NCBI RefSeq assembly: GCF_000341105.1
Contig: NZ_ANBB01000047.1
Coordinates: 62,001-126,000, forward strand
Direction: 5' to 3'
DNA from: Nocardiopsis potens DSM 45234
GTDB lineage: Bacteria; Actinomycetota; Actinomycetes; Streptosporangiales; Streptosporangiaceae
Length of the DNA stretch: 64,000 bases
Shown here: positions 22,710-31,486 of the stretch, piece after piece
How positions within the stretch are numbered: the first letter of the stretch is position 1
Layout of the letters: the number at the start of each line of letters is the position of its first letter
Made by a program: the position numbers and the translations under genes
Notes under the pieces: generated by a model
Seen by the model: only the letters and a program-made list of their open reading frames with translations
Database searches by the model: none
Told to the model about the DNA's origin: nothing

Positions 22710-24293
22710 ATGCCAGACGACAGCTTCCACGTCTTCGACACCACCCTGCGCGACGGCGCCCAGCGAGAGGGCGTCAACCTGACCGTCGCGGACAAGCTCG
22801 CCATCGCGGGCCTGCTCGACGAGTTCGGCGTGGGCTTCATCGAGGGCGGCTGGCCGGGGGCCAACCCCAAGGACACCGAGTTCTTCCAGCGGGCTTCACA
22901 AGAGCTCGACCTGGAGCACGCGCAGCTCACCGCGTTCGGCGCGACCCGCCGTCCGGGTGTGCGGGCGGCCGACGACCCTCAGGTCGCCGCACTGCGCGAA
23001 TCGGGTGCCCCGGTGGTGACCCTGGTCGCCAAGAGCGACGTCCGCCACGTCGAGCGCGCCCTGCGCACGACCGGCGAGGAGAACCTCGCGATGATCGCCG
23101 ACACCGTGGCGCACCTCAAGGAGTGCGGCCGCCGGGTCTTCCTCGACTGCGAGCACTTCTTCGACGGCCACCGGTACGACCCCGGCTACGCCCTGGACGT
23201 GGTCCGGGCGGCCGGGGCGGCCGGCGCCGACGCGGTGGTGCTCTGCGACACCAACGGCGGCATGCTCCCGCCCGGGGTGGGCCGGACCGTCGCCGAGGTG
23301 CTGGAGGCGACCGGGGTGCGGCTGGGCGTGCACGCCCAGGACGACACCGGCTGCGCGGTCGCCAACACGCTGGCCGCGGTGGACGCCGGCGCCACCCACG
23401 TGCAGTGCACCGCCAACGGCTACGGCGAGCGGGTCGGCAACGCCGACCTGTTCTCCGTGGTCGCGGCCCTGGAGCTCAAGTACGGCCGCAGGGTGCTGCC
23501 GGAGGGCCGGCTGGCGGAGGCCTCCCGGGTCTCCGCGGCCATCGCCGAGCTGGTCAACATCGCGCCCGCCACCCACCAGCCCTACGTGGGCGTCTCCGCG
23601 TTCGCGCACAAGGCCGGCCTGCACGCCTCGGCGATCAAGGTCGACCCCGACCTCTACCAGCACACCGACCCCGCGCTGGTCGGCAACGGCATGCGGATGC
23701 TGGTCTCGGACATGGCCGGGCGGGCCTCGGTGGAGCTCAAGGCCGAGGAGCTCGGGGTGGACCTGGGCGGCGACCGGGCCCTGCTGGGCCGGGTGGTGGA
23801 CCGGGTCAAGGAGATGGAGCGGGCCGGGTACAGCTTCGAGGCCGCCGACGCCTCGCTGGAGCTGCTGCTCCGCGAGGAGCGGGGCGACCGGCCGCGCTAC
23901 TTCACCGCCGAGTCCTGGAGGGCGATCACCGAGCGCCGCGCCGACGGCGCCTCGCTCAGCGAGGCCACGGTGAAGCTGCACGTCAAGGGCGAGCGGGTGA
24001 TCGCCACCGCGGAGGGCAACGGCCCGGTCAACGCCCTGGACCGGGCGCTGCGCAGCGCGGTGGAGGGCGTCTACAGCGCGCTCGGCGGCATCCAGCTCGC
24101 CGACTACAAGGTCCGCATCCTGGACGGCGGGGGCGGCACCGGCGCGGTCACCCGGATCCTGGTCACCTTCGGCGACGGCCGCGGCGAGTGGACCACCGTG
24201 GGCGTCGGGGAGAACGTCATCGACGCCTCCTGGACCGCCCTGGAGCAGGCGATCACCTACGGCCTGATGCGCCAGGGCTACCCGGCGCCCTGA
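22710..24293 (+). CDS. cimA: Citramalate synthase
   Basis: Condenses pyruvate and acetyl-CoA to (R)-citramalate, which LeuCD and LeuB convert to 2-oxobutyrate for isoleucine synthesis without threonine. It has 527 residues: a HMGL-type TIM barrel (VFDTTLRDGAQREGVNLTV, IEGGWPGANPKD, HAQDDTGCAVANTLAAVDAG, NGYGERVGNADL), a linker, and a LeuA-type C-terminal regulatory domain (LADYKVRILDGG). The GGWPGANPKD variant and length fit CimA rather than LeuA. ATG 22710 follows the attenuator; the leader peptide rich in Ile and Val codons supports the isoleucine role. Confidence 0.93.
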   Translation: MPDDSFHVFDTTLRDGAQREGVNLTVADKLAIAGLLDEFGVGFIEGGWPGANPKDTEFFQRASQELDLEHAQLTAFGATRRPGVRAADDPQVAALRESGAPVVTLVAKSDVRHVERALRTTGEENLAMIADTVAHLKECGRRVFLDCEHFFDGHRYDPGYALDVVRAAGAAGADAVVLCDTNGGMLPPGVGRTVAEVLEATGVRLGVHAQDDTGCAVANTLAAVDAGATHVQCTANGYGERVGNADLFSVVAALELKYGRRVLPEGRLAEASRVSAAIAELVNIAPATHQPYVGVSAFAHKAGLHASAIKVDPDLYQHTDPALVGNGMRMLVSDMAGRASVELKAEELGVDLGGDRALLGRVVDRVKEMERAGYSFEAADASLELLLREERGDRPRYFTAESWRAITERRADGASLSEATVKLHVKGERVIATAEGNGPVNALDRALRSAVEGVYSALGGIQLADYKVRILDGGGGTGAVTRILVTFGDGRGEWTTVGVGENVIDASWTALEQAITYGLMRQGYPAP

Positions 24294-24312
24294 CCGGGCC
24301 CGCCCCGCTCCG

Positions 24313-24366
24313 CCCCCGCCGGTCCCGGACTCACCGACCGGTCGACGAGTCCGGGACCGGCGGGGG
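24313..24366. terminator. Strong bidirectional terminator between cimA and DUF3152 gene
   Basis: A perfect 20-bp inverted repeat (24313-24332 with 24347-24366) with a 14-base loop that is itself self-complementary. It serves the two convergent genes, ending 6 bases before the minus-strand stop codon. Confidence 0.8.
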
Positions 24367-24372
24367 AGGAGC

Positions 24373-25188
24373 TCAGGGCTCGACCCAGCCGTTGGGCTCG
24401 CAGCCGTTCAGGCCCAGGGTCTGCTGCTGCATCACCGGGGCGGGCTCGCCCTCGCCCGGGCAGCTCACGTGGCCGTGCCCGAGGGCGTGGCCGATCTCGT
24501 GGTTGAGCACGTAGATCCGGTAGGTCTCCAGGTCGTCGCCGAACTCGTCGACCGCGTCCACCCACCGGTTCTGGTTGATGACCGCGCGGTCGCCGGTGGT
24601 GCAGGAGGTGTAGCCGTTGGTCCGCAGCGGGGCGCAGAGCGCGTCCACCGTGGCGGGGGCGGCCAGCACCACCCGGAAGTCCACCGGGCCGTCGTCGACC
24701 CGCTCGAAGGAGAGCCCCTCGGAGGCCCAGCCGCGCTCGTCGTCCAGCACGGTCTCCACCGCGGCGGCGAAGTCCTCGGCCTCGCCCGGCAGCCCCTTCT
24801 CCACCGCGACCGTGTAGCGCTTGACCCGGCCGTCGCCGACCGGGTCGGAGCCGCCCGGCACGACGTCCAGCTCGCCGTCGGCGGAGTCCACCGCGCCGAC
24901 CACGGAGCGGAGCAGCGGAGGCTGCTCCTCCTCTTCGGCGTCCTTCTCCCCGGTGTCCCCGGCGGCCTCCTCGGCGGCCCGTTGCGGCTCCCGGGAGGGC
25001 CGGTCGGCCGGCGCGCCGCCGGAGCCGGAGGGGACCCGGTCCAGGACCAGGAAGGTGCAGCCGAGGGCGATGACGAGCAGTCCGATGAGCAGCTCGGGCC
25101 GACGGCGTCGGCGGTGCGGACGGGCACCGGTTCGCGGGGCAGGCATGGGCGGCGGCGGACTTCCCGGGTTCGGTGATGGAGAGGCCAC
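24373..25188 (-). CDS. DUF3152 zincin-like membrane-anchored protein
   Basis: 271 residues: a basic proline-rich N-terminus, one hydrophobic anchor (about 35-52, LLIGLLVIALGCTFLVLD), an acidic linker, then a DUF3152 domain ending in HEIGHALGHGH (230-240). That is the HExxHxxGxxH zinc signature of metzincin-type proteases, with CPGEGEPAPVMQQQ after it. Probably an extracytoplasmic metalloprotease; the substrate is unknown. GTG 25188 lacks a ribosome site but follows a TTATCT hexamer, so it may be leaderless; ATG 25146 is the alternative. Family recognition is confident, enzymatic activity inferred. Confidence 0.85.
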   Translation of the reverse strand: MASPSPNPGSPPPPMPAPRTGARPHRRRRRPELLIGLLVIALGCTFLVLDRVPSGSGGAPADRPSREPQRAAEEAAGDTGEKDAEEEEQPPLLRSVVGAVDSADGELDVVPGGSDPVGDGRVKRYTVAVEKGLPGEAEDFAAAVETVLDDERGWASEGLSFERVDDGPVDFRVVLAAPATVDALCAPLRTNGYTSCTTGDRAVINQNRWVDAVDEFGDDLETYRIYVLNHEIGHALGHGHVSCPGEGEPAPVMQQQTLGLNGCEPNGWVEP

Positions 25189-25240
25189 CTAGCATCGCAG
25201 ATAACGGGGCCGGGCGAGACCGGCCCCGCAACCGCCGAGG

Positions 25241-25603
25241 TCAGCCGCGCCCTTCGACCACGTGCTCGATCACCTCGAAGCCCCACAGCTCGCTGCCGGA
25301 GGCGGCCGGACCGCCGTGGCCGTGGCCGTGGCCGTGTCCGTGCCCCTCCCCGGCCTCCGCGGCGGCGCGGGCGTGCCCCTCGCGGAACGCGGCGCTCTCC
25401 AGCCAGGCGCGGAACGACTCCTCGTCCTTCCACCGGGTGTAGACGATGTAGCGGTCGGTCCCCTCCACCGGGCGGAGCAGCTGGAACTCCTCGAACCCGG
25501 GCTGGCCCTCGACCAGCCCGGCCCGCTCGGCGAACCGCTCCTCCAGGGTCGGCCCGGCCCCCTCGGGCACGGTCAGCACATTGAACTTGACGACGCTCGG
25601 CAT
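25241..25603 (-). CDS. ABM-fold (antibiotic biosynthesis monooxygenase) protein with His-Gly insert
   Basis: 120 residues. The N-terminal part (KFNVLTVPEG, GFEEFQLLRP, RYIVYTRWKDEESFRAWLES) matches the ABM/HmoA-like dimeric ferredoxin fold used by heme-degrading and small monooxygenases. A run of alternating His and Gly (GHGHGHGHGHGG) sits between the last helix and the closing strand (ELWGFEVIEHV), encoded by near-tandem CCGTGG hexamers around 25313-25345. The insert could bind metal or heme, or be a slipped repeat. ATG 25603 has GGGGCG upstream. A role in heme or iron handling is inference. Confidence 0.82.
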   Translation of the reverse strand: MPSVVKFNVLTVPEGAGPTLEERFAERAGLVEGQPGFEEFQLLRPVEGTDRYIVYTRWKDEESFRAWLESAAFREGHARAAAEAGEGHGHGHGHGHGGPAASGSELWGFEVIEHVVEGRG

Positions 25604-25887
25604 GGCGGCGCCCCGCTTTCGTGTCGTTGCTCCTGCCTGTCGGGGCCAGTCTCCACCACCGGGAGGACCCGGAGGGGCAGGGGCCGGAGGCCGTGCCGCC
25701 GCCCGGCCGGTCGGGCGGCGCCGCAGGCGGGCGAGGGCGGTCCCGGAGGAAGGCCGGCCAGGGGCGGCGGCGGGCGCCGCTTGTGCGGATCTTTACCCGG
25801 CACCGGGCGCCCGACGGGCCGGTGCGGGGAAGTGCACGGAATGTCACGGAGAGCGATTCCGCTGCACTGCAGCCGAAGGAGCCGGAC

Positions 25888-27243
25888 ATGGAGGACCTCG
25901 CACGCAGGGTCGACGAGCTCGCCGACGGGCTCGGCGCCGACCTGGTCGGACTGGCGGCCATCCCGTCGATCGCCTTCCCCGGCTACCCGGACGAGCCGGT
26001 GCTCCGGGCGCACGACCGGGTGGTGGAGCTGCTCCGCTCGGCCGGCGTCGGCTCCATCGGCGGCCTCGACCTGCCCGACACCCAGCCGGTGATCACCGGT
26101 TCCATCCCGGCCCCGGAGGGCGCCCCCACCGTGCTGCTCTACGCCCACTACGACGTGCAGCCGCCGGGCGACGAGTCGCTGTGGGACTCGCCGCCCTTCG
26201 AACCCACCCGGGTGGACGGGGCGATCCGGGCGCGCGGCATCGCCGACGACAAGGCCAACATCCTGGTGCACGTCGGGGCGCTGCGCGCGTTCGGCGGCCG
26301 GCCCCCGGTGGGCGTCAAGGTCGTCATCGAGGGCCAGGAGGAGTACGGCAGCGCCTTCGACGACTACCCGGCCAGCGACCCCGACCTGTTCGGCTCGGAC
26401 GCGATGGTCATCGCGGACATGGGCAACGTCCGGCCGGGCGTGCCGACCTTCACCGTCGCGCTGCGCGGCGACACCGAGGTGATCGTCGAGGCCCGCACCC
26501 TGGCCGAGCCAAGGCACAGCGGCGAGTACGGCGGGGCGGCGCCGGACGCCCTCATCGTGCTGCTGCACGCCCTGGCCACGCTGCACGACGCGGAGGGGGA
26601 CGTGGCCGTCCCCGGGCTGCTCCGCGAGGAGTGGGACGGCGCCACCCTGGAGGAGGACGAGTTCCGGCGGATGGCCGAGGTGCGCGAGGGGGTGCCGCTG
26701 TTCGGCACCGGCAGCCTCGGCCGCCGGCTGTGGACCGGCCCGGCCATCACCGTGATGGGGCTGGACGCGCCCTCGGTGGACGGCGCCGCGGCCGCGGTGG
26801 TGCCCTACGCCAGGGCCAAGCTCAACGTGCGGGTGCACCCCCGGCAGAAGGCCGCCGAGGCGCAGCGCGCGGTGGTCGAGCACCTGGACCGGGTCCGCCC
26901 GTTCGGCGTCCGGCTCCAGGTCGCCCCGGGGGACGCCGGCGACGGGTTCGCCGCGCGCACCGGCGGCCCCGCCTACCGGGCCGCCGCCGAGGCGATGCGC
27001 GAGGCCTGGGGGGCGGAGCCGGTCCACATGGCCAGCGGCGGCGCGATCCCGCTGGTCTCCGGGCTGGCCGAGGCGGTCCCCGACGCGGAGATCCTGCTGT
27101 TCGGGGCGCAGGACTCGATGTCCAACCTGCACGCCCCCAACGAGCGGGTGCTGCTGGACGAGCTGAAGCGGGCGGTGCACGCCGAGGCGGCGTTCTTCCG
27201 GGCCTTCGCCCGGGACCGTGCGGCCCGGCAGGGGCGGAGGTGA
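25888..27243 (+). CDS. M20-family dipeptidase
   Basis: A zinc-dependent metallopeptidase-type dipeptidase of 451 residues. Dizinc ligands are visible: the His-Asp of YAHYDVQPPGDE, Asp of RGIADDKANILVH, the Glu pair in IEGQEEYGS, and later motifs including RHSGEYGG and the terminal NLHAPNER. ATG 25888 has AAGGAG seven bases upstream. Its stop overlaps the start of the YfcC-family carrier, so a peptide or amino-acid utilisation operon is likely. Substrate preference cannot be read from sequence. Confidence 0.93.
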   Translation: MEDLARRVDELADGLGADLVGLAAIPSIAFPGYPDEPVLRAHDRVVELLRSAGVGSIGGLDLPDTQPVITGSIPAPEGAPTVLLYAHYDVQPPGDESLWDSPPFEPTRVDGAIRARGIADDKANILVHVGALRAFGGRPPVGVKVVIEGQEEYGSAFDDYPASDPDLFGSDAMVIADMGNVRPGVPTFTVALRGDTEVIVEARTLAEPRHSGEYGGAAPDALIVLLHALATLHDAEGDVAVPGLLREEWDGATLEEDEFRRMAEVREGVPLFGTGSLGRRLWTGPAITVMGLDAPSVDGAAAAVVPYARAKLNVRVHPRQKAAEAQRAVVEHLDRVRPFGVRLQVAPGDAGDGFAARTGGPAYRAAAEAMREAWGAEPVHMASGGAIPLVSGLAEAVPDAEILLFGAQDSMSNLHAPNERVLLDELKRAVHAEAAFFRAFARDRAARQGRR

Positions 27244-28994
27244 GCGGGGAGGGCGCCCCGCGCGAAGAAGGCGGCGCCTCCCCCGGCGGGGCCTCCGGCC
27301 CTCCCGGTGGTGTTCGCGGCGGGGCTTCCGGCGGCGGTGCTCCCGAGGGCGCCGGCGGCGGCGCTCCCGGCGGAGGGCCCGGCGGTCCTCCCGGGGGCGC
27401 CGGCGATGAAGGCGGCGGAGCCTCCGGGGGCTCTGCCGGGGCCGCTTCCGGCGGGGCCGCGTCCGGGGAGGGCGGGGACGGCGCTCCGCCGCCGGGGCGG
27501 CAGGACGGGGCCGAGGGGCGGACCTGGCGGTTCCCCAGCGCGCTGACCGTGCTCGCCCTGGTCACCCTGGCGGTGTGGGCGGCGGCCTTCCTCATCCCGC
27601 CCGGCTCCTACGAGCGGGACGCCGAGGGCCGCCCGATCGCCGGCAGCTACCAGCGGGTCGAGGACGACCGGAGCCTCGGCGAGCGGCTGTCCGACCTGTT
27701 CCTGTCCCCGGTCAACGGGCTGTACGGGGTGCAGGACCAGGACTCCGGGGAGGTCGGCCCGGACATGGTCGGCGCGCTCTTCGGCAGCGCCGGGGTGTTC
27801 TTCTTCGTGCTGGCCATCGGCGCCTTCATCACCATGGTCTTCGCCACCGGGGCGCTGGACCGCGGCATCGCCCGGCTGGCGCACCGGCTGCGCGACCGGG
27901 GCGCGCTGCTGATCGCCGCGATCATGGCGGTGTTCGCGGTGCTCGGCTCGGTGGAGGGGTTCGCCGAGGAGACCCTGGGGTTCTACGGGCTGATCGTGCC
28001 GCTGGTGCTGGCGCTGGGCTACGACCGGATGGTCGCGGTCGGCGCGATCATCCTCGGGGCCGGGATCGGGGTGCTGTGCTCCACGGTCAACCCGTTCTCC
28101 ACCGGGGTGGCCTCCCCGGCGGCCGGGGTCTCGCTGGGCGACGGGCTGCCGCTGCGCGCGGCCATGCTGGTCGTGCTCACCGCGGTCACCATCGGCCACG
28201 TGCTGCGCTACGCGGCCCGGGTCAAGGCCCGGCCGGAGGCGTCGCTGGCCGAGGCGCAGCCCGGCGACGGCGCCCTGGGCGCCGCGACCGCCGACCCGGA
28301 GCCGCTGACCGGGACGCACAAGGCGGTCATCGCCCTGCTCGTCGCGGCCTTCGCGGTGATGGTCTACGCGGTGCTGCCCTGGGCGGGCATCCTCACCGGG
28401 GACCCGGGGGCCGAGCCCTACCCGTGGGAGCTGGGCTGGTCCTTCCCCGAGCTGAGCGCGCTGTTCCTGGTGGCCGCGGTGCTGGTCGGGGTGGTCGCCC
28501 GGATGGGGGAGAAGGGCCTCACCGACACCCTGGTCGGCGGGGCGGCCGACTTCATCGGCCCCGGCCTGGTCATCGTGGCCGCCCGCGGGGTCACCGCGAT
28601 CATGAACAACGCGCAGATCACCGACACCGTGCTGCACTCGATGGAGGACGCCGTCTCGGGCACCTCGTCCGGGCTGTTCGCGGTGCTGGTCTTCGTGGTG
28701 AACCTGCCGCTGGCCTTCCTCATCCCGTCCACCTCGGGCCACTCGACGCTGGCCATGCCGGTGATGGCCCCGCTGGCCGAGTTCGCCGACGTGCCGGCGG
28801 ACGTGGTGGTCACCGCCTGGCAGTCGGCGTCGGGGTGGATGAACCTGTGGGTGCCCACCACCGCGGTGGTGATGGGCGGCCTCGCCCTGGCCAAGGTGGG
28901 CTACGGCGCCTACCTGCGCTTCCTCTGGCCGCTGCTGGCGGTCCTGTTCGTGCTGGTGTGCGCCTTCGTGGCGGGCGCGGCGGCCTTCGGCTGA
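27240..28994 (+). CDS. YfcC-family carrier with long Gly-rich N-terminus
   Basis: 584 residues. About 95 N-terminal residues are almost only Gly, Ala, Ser, Pro and Glu in degenerate GGASGG/GGAPGG repeats. The rest is a polytopic carrier of the YfcC/C4-dicarboxylate anaerobic carrier superfamily (about 11 hydrophobic segments), with GSVEGFAEETLGFYG, the paired NPFSTGVASPAAG and FLIPSTSGHSTLAMPV re-entrant-type motifs. GTG 27240 overlaps the dipeptidase TGA; no in-frame start exists between the Gly-rich part and the first membrane segment, so the extension seems real. Relatives move amino acids or dicarboxylates; coupling to a dipeptidase favours amino acids. Confidence 0.88.
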   Translation: MSGEGAPREEGGASPGGASGPPGGVRGGASGGGAPEGAGGGAPGGGPGGPPGGAGDEGGGASGGSAGAASGGAASGEGGDGAPPPGRQDGAEGRTWRFPSALTVLALVTLAVWAAAFLIPPGSYERDAEGRPIAGSYQRVEDDRSLGERLSDLFLSPVNGLYGVQDQDSGEVGPDMVGALFGSAGVFFFVLAIGAFITMVFATGALDRGIARLAHRLRDRGALLIAAIMAVFAVLGSVEGFAEETLGFYGLIVPLVLALGYDRMVAVGAIILGAGIGVLCSTVNPFSTGVASPAAGVSLGDGLPLRAAMLVVLTAVTIGHVLRYAARVKARPEASLAEAQPGDGALGAATADPEPLTGTHKAVIALLVAAFAVMVYAVLPWAGILTGDPGAEPYPWELGWSFPELSALFLVAAVLVGVVARMGEKGLTDTLVGGAADFIGPGLVIVAARGVTAIMNNAQITDTVLHSMEDAVSGTSSGLFAVLVFVVNLPLAFLIPSTSGHSTLAMPVMAPLAEFADVPADVVVTAWQSASGWMNLWVPTTAVVMGGLALAKVGYGAYLRFLWPLLAVLFVLVCAFVAGAAAFG

Positions 28995-29022
28995 CGCCTC
29001 CTCCGGCCGCCGCGCCGCGGGC

Positions 29023-30162
29023 TCAGGCCAGCTCGGCCCAGCGGGCGCGCAGGGCGTCCAGGCCGGTCGCGGTGAGCGCGCCGTGGAAGCGCACCCGGGA
29101 GTAGCCGCCGTCCGGGAAGACGTCGATCCGGGCGTGGGTGGCCGCGGGGGCGTCGGTCAGCAGGAAGCGGTGCGGGGAGTCCGGCTGCAGCCGGGTGCGC
29201 GGCAGCACCGTGGTCCAGGCGGACGCGTCGGCCAGGTCGGACTTGGTCTCGTCGGCGAAGGAGATCTCCACCCAGCCGGCGGCGTTGCCCTTGAGGTAGG
29301 CGGTGTCGATCTCCACGGCGCGCACCTCGGAGTGGCCGGCCAGCCGGTAGAGCACCCAGTCGTTGCTCTCCCGGACCCGGCGGCGGCGGTTCTCCCAGCC
29401 GTCGTCCATCTTCCGGGAGCGCCCGGGCAGGATGGTGTTCTCCGGCGGGGAGTAGAAGCGGTCGGAGGCGTCCGCGACCGAGCCGCCGTTCTCCAGCGCG
29501 GCCAGGTCGAAGGAGCCGAGCGCGCCCAGCCACTCCGGGTCGGCGACCGGCTCGCCGTGCACACGCAGCCGGGCGATGCCGCCGTCGGGGTACATCTTCA
29601 GCCGCAGGTGGGTCCAGCGCTTGGCGGAGTCCACCGGGAACCCGTTGGCGGCGTGCCCGCGCAGCTGGGAGCGGGGGACGATCTCGGTCCAGACCACGTC
29701 CGGGCCGAGCAGCTCCTCCTCGGAGGGGGTGCCCGGGACGCTGGCGGCCTCCACCGAGGCCTGCTGCGGGTAGTTGCCGCGGAAGTGCGCGGTGTCCACG
29801 ACGATGCCGCGGATCACGCCGGGCAGGCCGAGCCGGATCAGCGTCCAGTCGTGCTCGCCGTCCTCGGGGAAGGGGCTCTCGGCGGTGTTGCGCCGGCGGC
29901 GGGTCTCCCAGCCGTCCATGATCTTGCCCTTGTGCCCGAACGCCTCCGGGTCGAAGACCGCGGGCTCCGGCTTGAGCAGGTTCTCCCGCTGGGCGAAGAA
30001 CTCGTCGTTGGTCGCGATGGCGCCGGCGCCCAGGCGGCGGTCGGCCAGGTCGACCAGGGCCGTGAAGGCGTGCTCGGAGCGGCGGTAGTCGGCGTACGGG
30101 TCGCCGCCGGAATAGGGGAGGGCGTCGTGGGCGTGCGGATCGGACGTCTGGTTCGCGGTCAC
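29023..30162 (-). CDS. alc: Allantoicase
   Basis: Hydrolyses allantoate to ureidoglycolate and urea in purine breakdown. 379 residues with the two tandem allantoicase repeats (TNDEFFAQRENLLKPEPAVF ... GKIMDGWETRRRR and FYSPPENTILPGRSRKMDDGWENRRRR). Start is GTG 30162 with AAGGTGAG upstream. No other uricolytic gene (allantoinase, uricase, ureidoglycolate lyase) is in the window. Upstream on the same strand is a LysR regulator, a plausible controller. It converges with the YfcC-family gene with only 28 bases between stops. Confidence 0.95.
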   Translation of the reverse strand: MTANQTSDPHAHDALPYSGGDPYADYRRSEHAFTALVDLADRRLGAGAIATNDEFFAQRENLLKPEPAVFDPEAFGHKGKIMDGWETRRRRNTAESPFPEDGEHDWTLIRLGLPGVIRGIVVDTAHFRGNYPQQASVEAASVPGTPSEEELLGPDVVWTEIVPRSQLRGHAANGFPVDSAKRWTHLRLKMYPDGGIARLRVHGEPVADPEWLGALGSFDLAALENGGSVADASDRFYSPPENTILPGRSRKMDDGWENRRRRVRESNDWVLYRLAGHSEVRAVEIDTAYLKGNAAGWVEISFADETKSDLADASAWTTVLPRTRLQPDSPHRFLLTDAPAATHARIDVFPDGGYSRVRFHGALTATGLDALRARWAELA

Positions 30163-30279
30163 GTCTCACCTTCTGATCGGGTGCCGGAAATGTGCGGTCC
30201 GTACCTCGATGGGCCGTCTGCCGTCCAGTGTGCGCCCGGCCGATCCGTCACGTCCATCGCGATCTGCCGATCAGACTGT

Positions 30280-31218
30280 TCAGTCCGGCTGAACAATGCG
30301 GGCGCCGGAGTCCTCGGCGTGCTCGGCGGCGGCGCGCTGCAGCGCGCGCAGCACCCGGGCCAGCCGCGGCCGGTCGCCGGAGCCGGAGCGCACCGCGGCG
30401 ACCACGTGCCGCCGCGGCCGGTCGGCGCGGAGCTCGCGGACGGCCGCCCCCGGGCGCGGCGCGGGCGCGGCCATCCGCGGCACCAGCGCCACCCCCATCC
30501 CGGCGGCGACCATGGCCAGGATCGCCTCCCAGTCGGCGGCCACGTGCGTCTGCTCCGGGGTGAACCCGGCGTTGGCGCAGGCGGTGAGGGTGATGTCGCG
30601 CCAGGGGCCGGAGCTGCCGAAGATCCACGGCTCGCGGGCCAGGTCGGCCAGGCGCAGGCCGGGGGCGGCGGCCAGCCGGTGGTGCGCGGGCAGCGCCGCG
30701 TACATCGGGTCGGCGAGCAGCGTGGTCCGCTCGAACTTGGCGTCCCGCGGCGAGGGCGCGTCGGCGGCCAGCGAGAGCGCCAGGTCCACCTCGCCCGCGG
30801 CCAGCAGCTCGTAGGCCTCGGCCGCCTCGGCCTCGCGGATCCGCAGCTCCAGGCCGGGATGGCGGCGGCGCAGGTCGGTGGCGGCCGGGACGACCAGGGC
30901 CGGCACCGCGGTGGCGAACGCGCCCACCGAGACCCGCCCGGCGTCGCCGCGGACGAACCCCTCCAGCTCCGCCTCGGCCCGCTCCAGGTCGGAGAAGACC
31001 TGGTCGGTGTGGCGGAGCAGCACGTGCCCGGCGTCGGTGAGCCGGACCCGGCGGCCGTGCGCCTCCAGCAGCGCCGTGCCCACCTGCCGGGAGAGCGCGG
31101 CCAGCTGCTGGGAGACGGCCGACGGCGTCATCTGCAGGGCCTCGGCCGCGGCCCGCACGGTGCCGTGCTCGCCCAGTGCGCGCAGCACCCGGAGCCGGCG
31201 CAGGTCCCAATCGGTCAT
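30280..31218 (-). CDS. LysR-family transcriptional regulator
   Basis: 312 residues. The N-terminal winged helix reads DLRRLRVLRALGEHGTVRAA with AEALQMTPSAVSQQLAALSR; the C-terminal periplasmic-binding-type effector domain runs from about residue 90. ATG 31218 has no ribosome site but is preceded at seven bases by TAGCAT (31231-31226), so it is probably leaderless. The frame open further upstream is judged non-coding. It lies upstream of allantoicase on the same strand, with a 117-base gap. The effector is unknown. Confidence 0.92.
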   Translation of the reverse strand: MTDWDLRRLRVLRALGEHGTVRAAAEALQMTPSAVSQQLAALSRQVGTALLEAHGRRVRLTDAGHVLLRHTDQVFSDLERAEAELEGFVRGDAGRVSVGAFATAVPALVVPAATDLRRRHPGLELRIREAEAAEAYELLAAGEVDLALSLAADAPSPRDAKFERTTLLADPMYAALPAHHRLAAAPGLRLADLAREPWIFGSSGPWRDITLTACANAGFTPEQTHVAADWEAILAMVAAGMGVALVPRMAAPAPRPGAAVRELRADRPRRHVVAAVRSGSGDRPRLARVLRALQRAAAEHAEDSGARIVQPD

Positions 31219-31486
31219 ACCGGAAATGCTAAGGCAGGTTGAACACCGGCCGATGGACCGTTCACCGGTGCAGAACGGACGCGCGGGGAGGGGCGCGGCT
31301 CTCCGGGCGCCGGCCCCGGCCCCGCCGGCTCCGCGGGCCGGTGCCGGTGGGCGGGTCCCGGCCGGCCGACGGGTCCGGGGCCGGCACGGGGCGGCGGTCC
31401 GGGCCGCGCCGCGGCGCACCGGCGCCGCCGCGTCGGTAACCTCGGGGGAGCAGGTACTTCGAGCTGGTGAAGGGGTGGGCGCGACC

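Noticed and set aside
25581-27239. In-frame extension of the YfcC-type gene through the dipeptidase region
   Set aside because: That part overlaps the M20 gene in another frame, and its composition is shadow-like; the GTG at 27240 fits the operon overlap.
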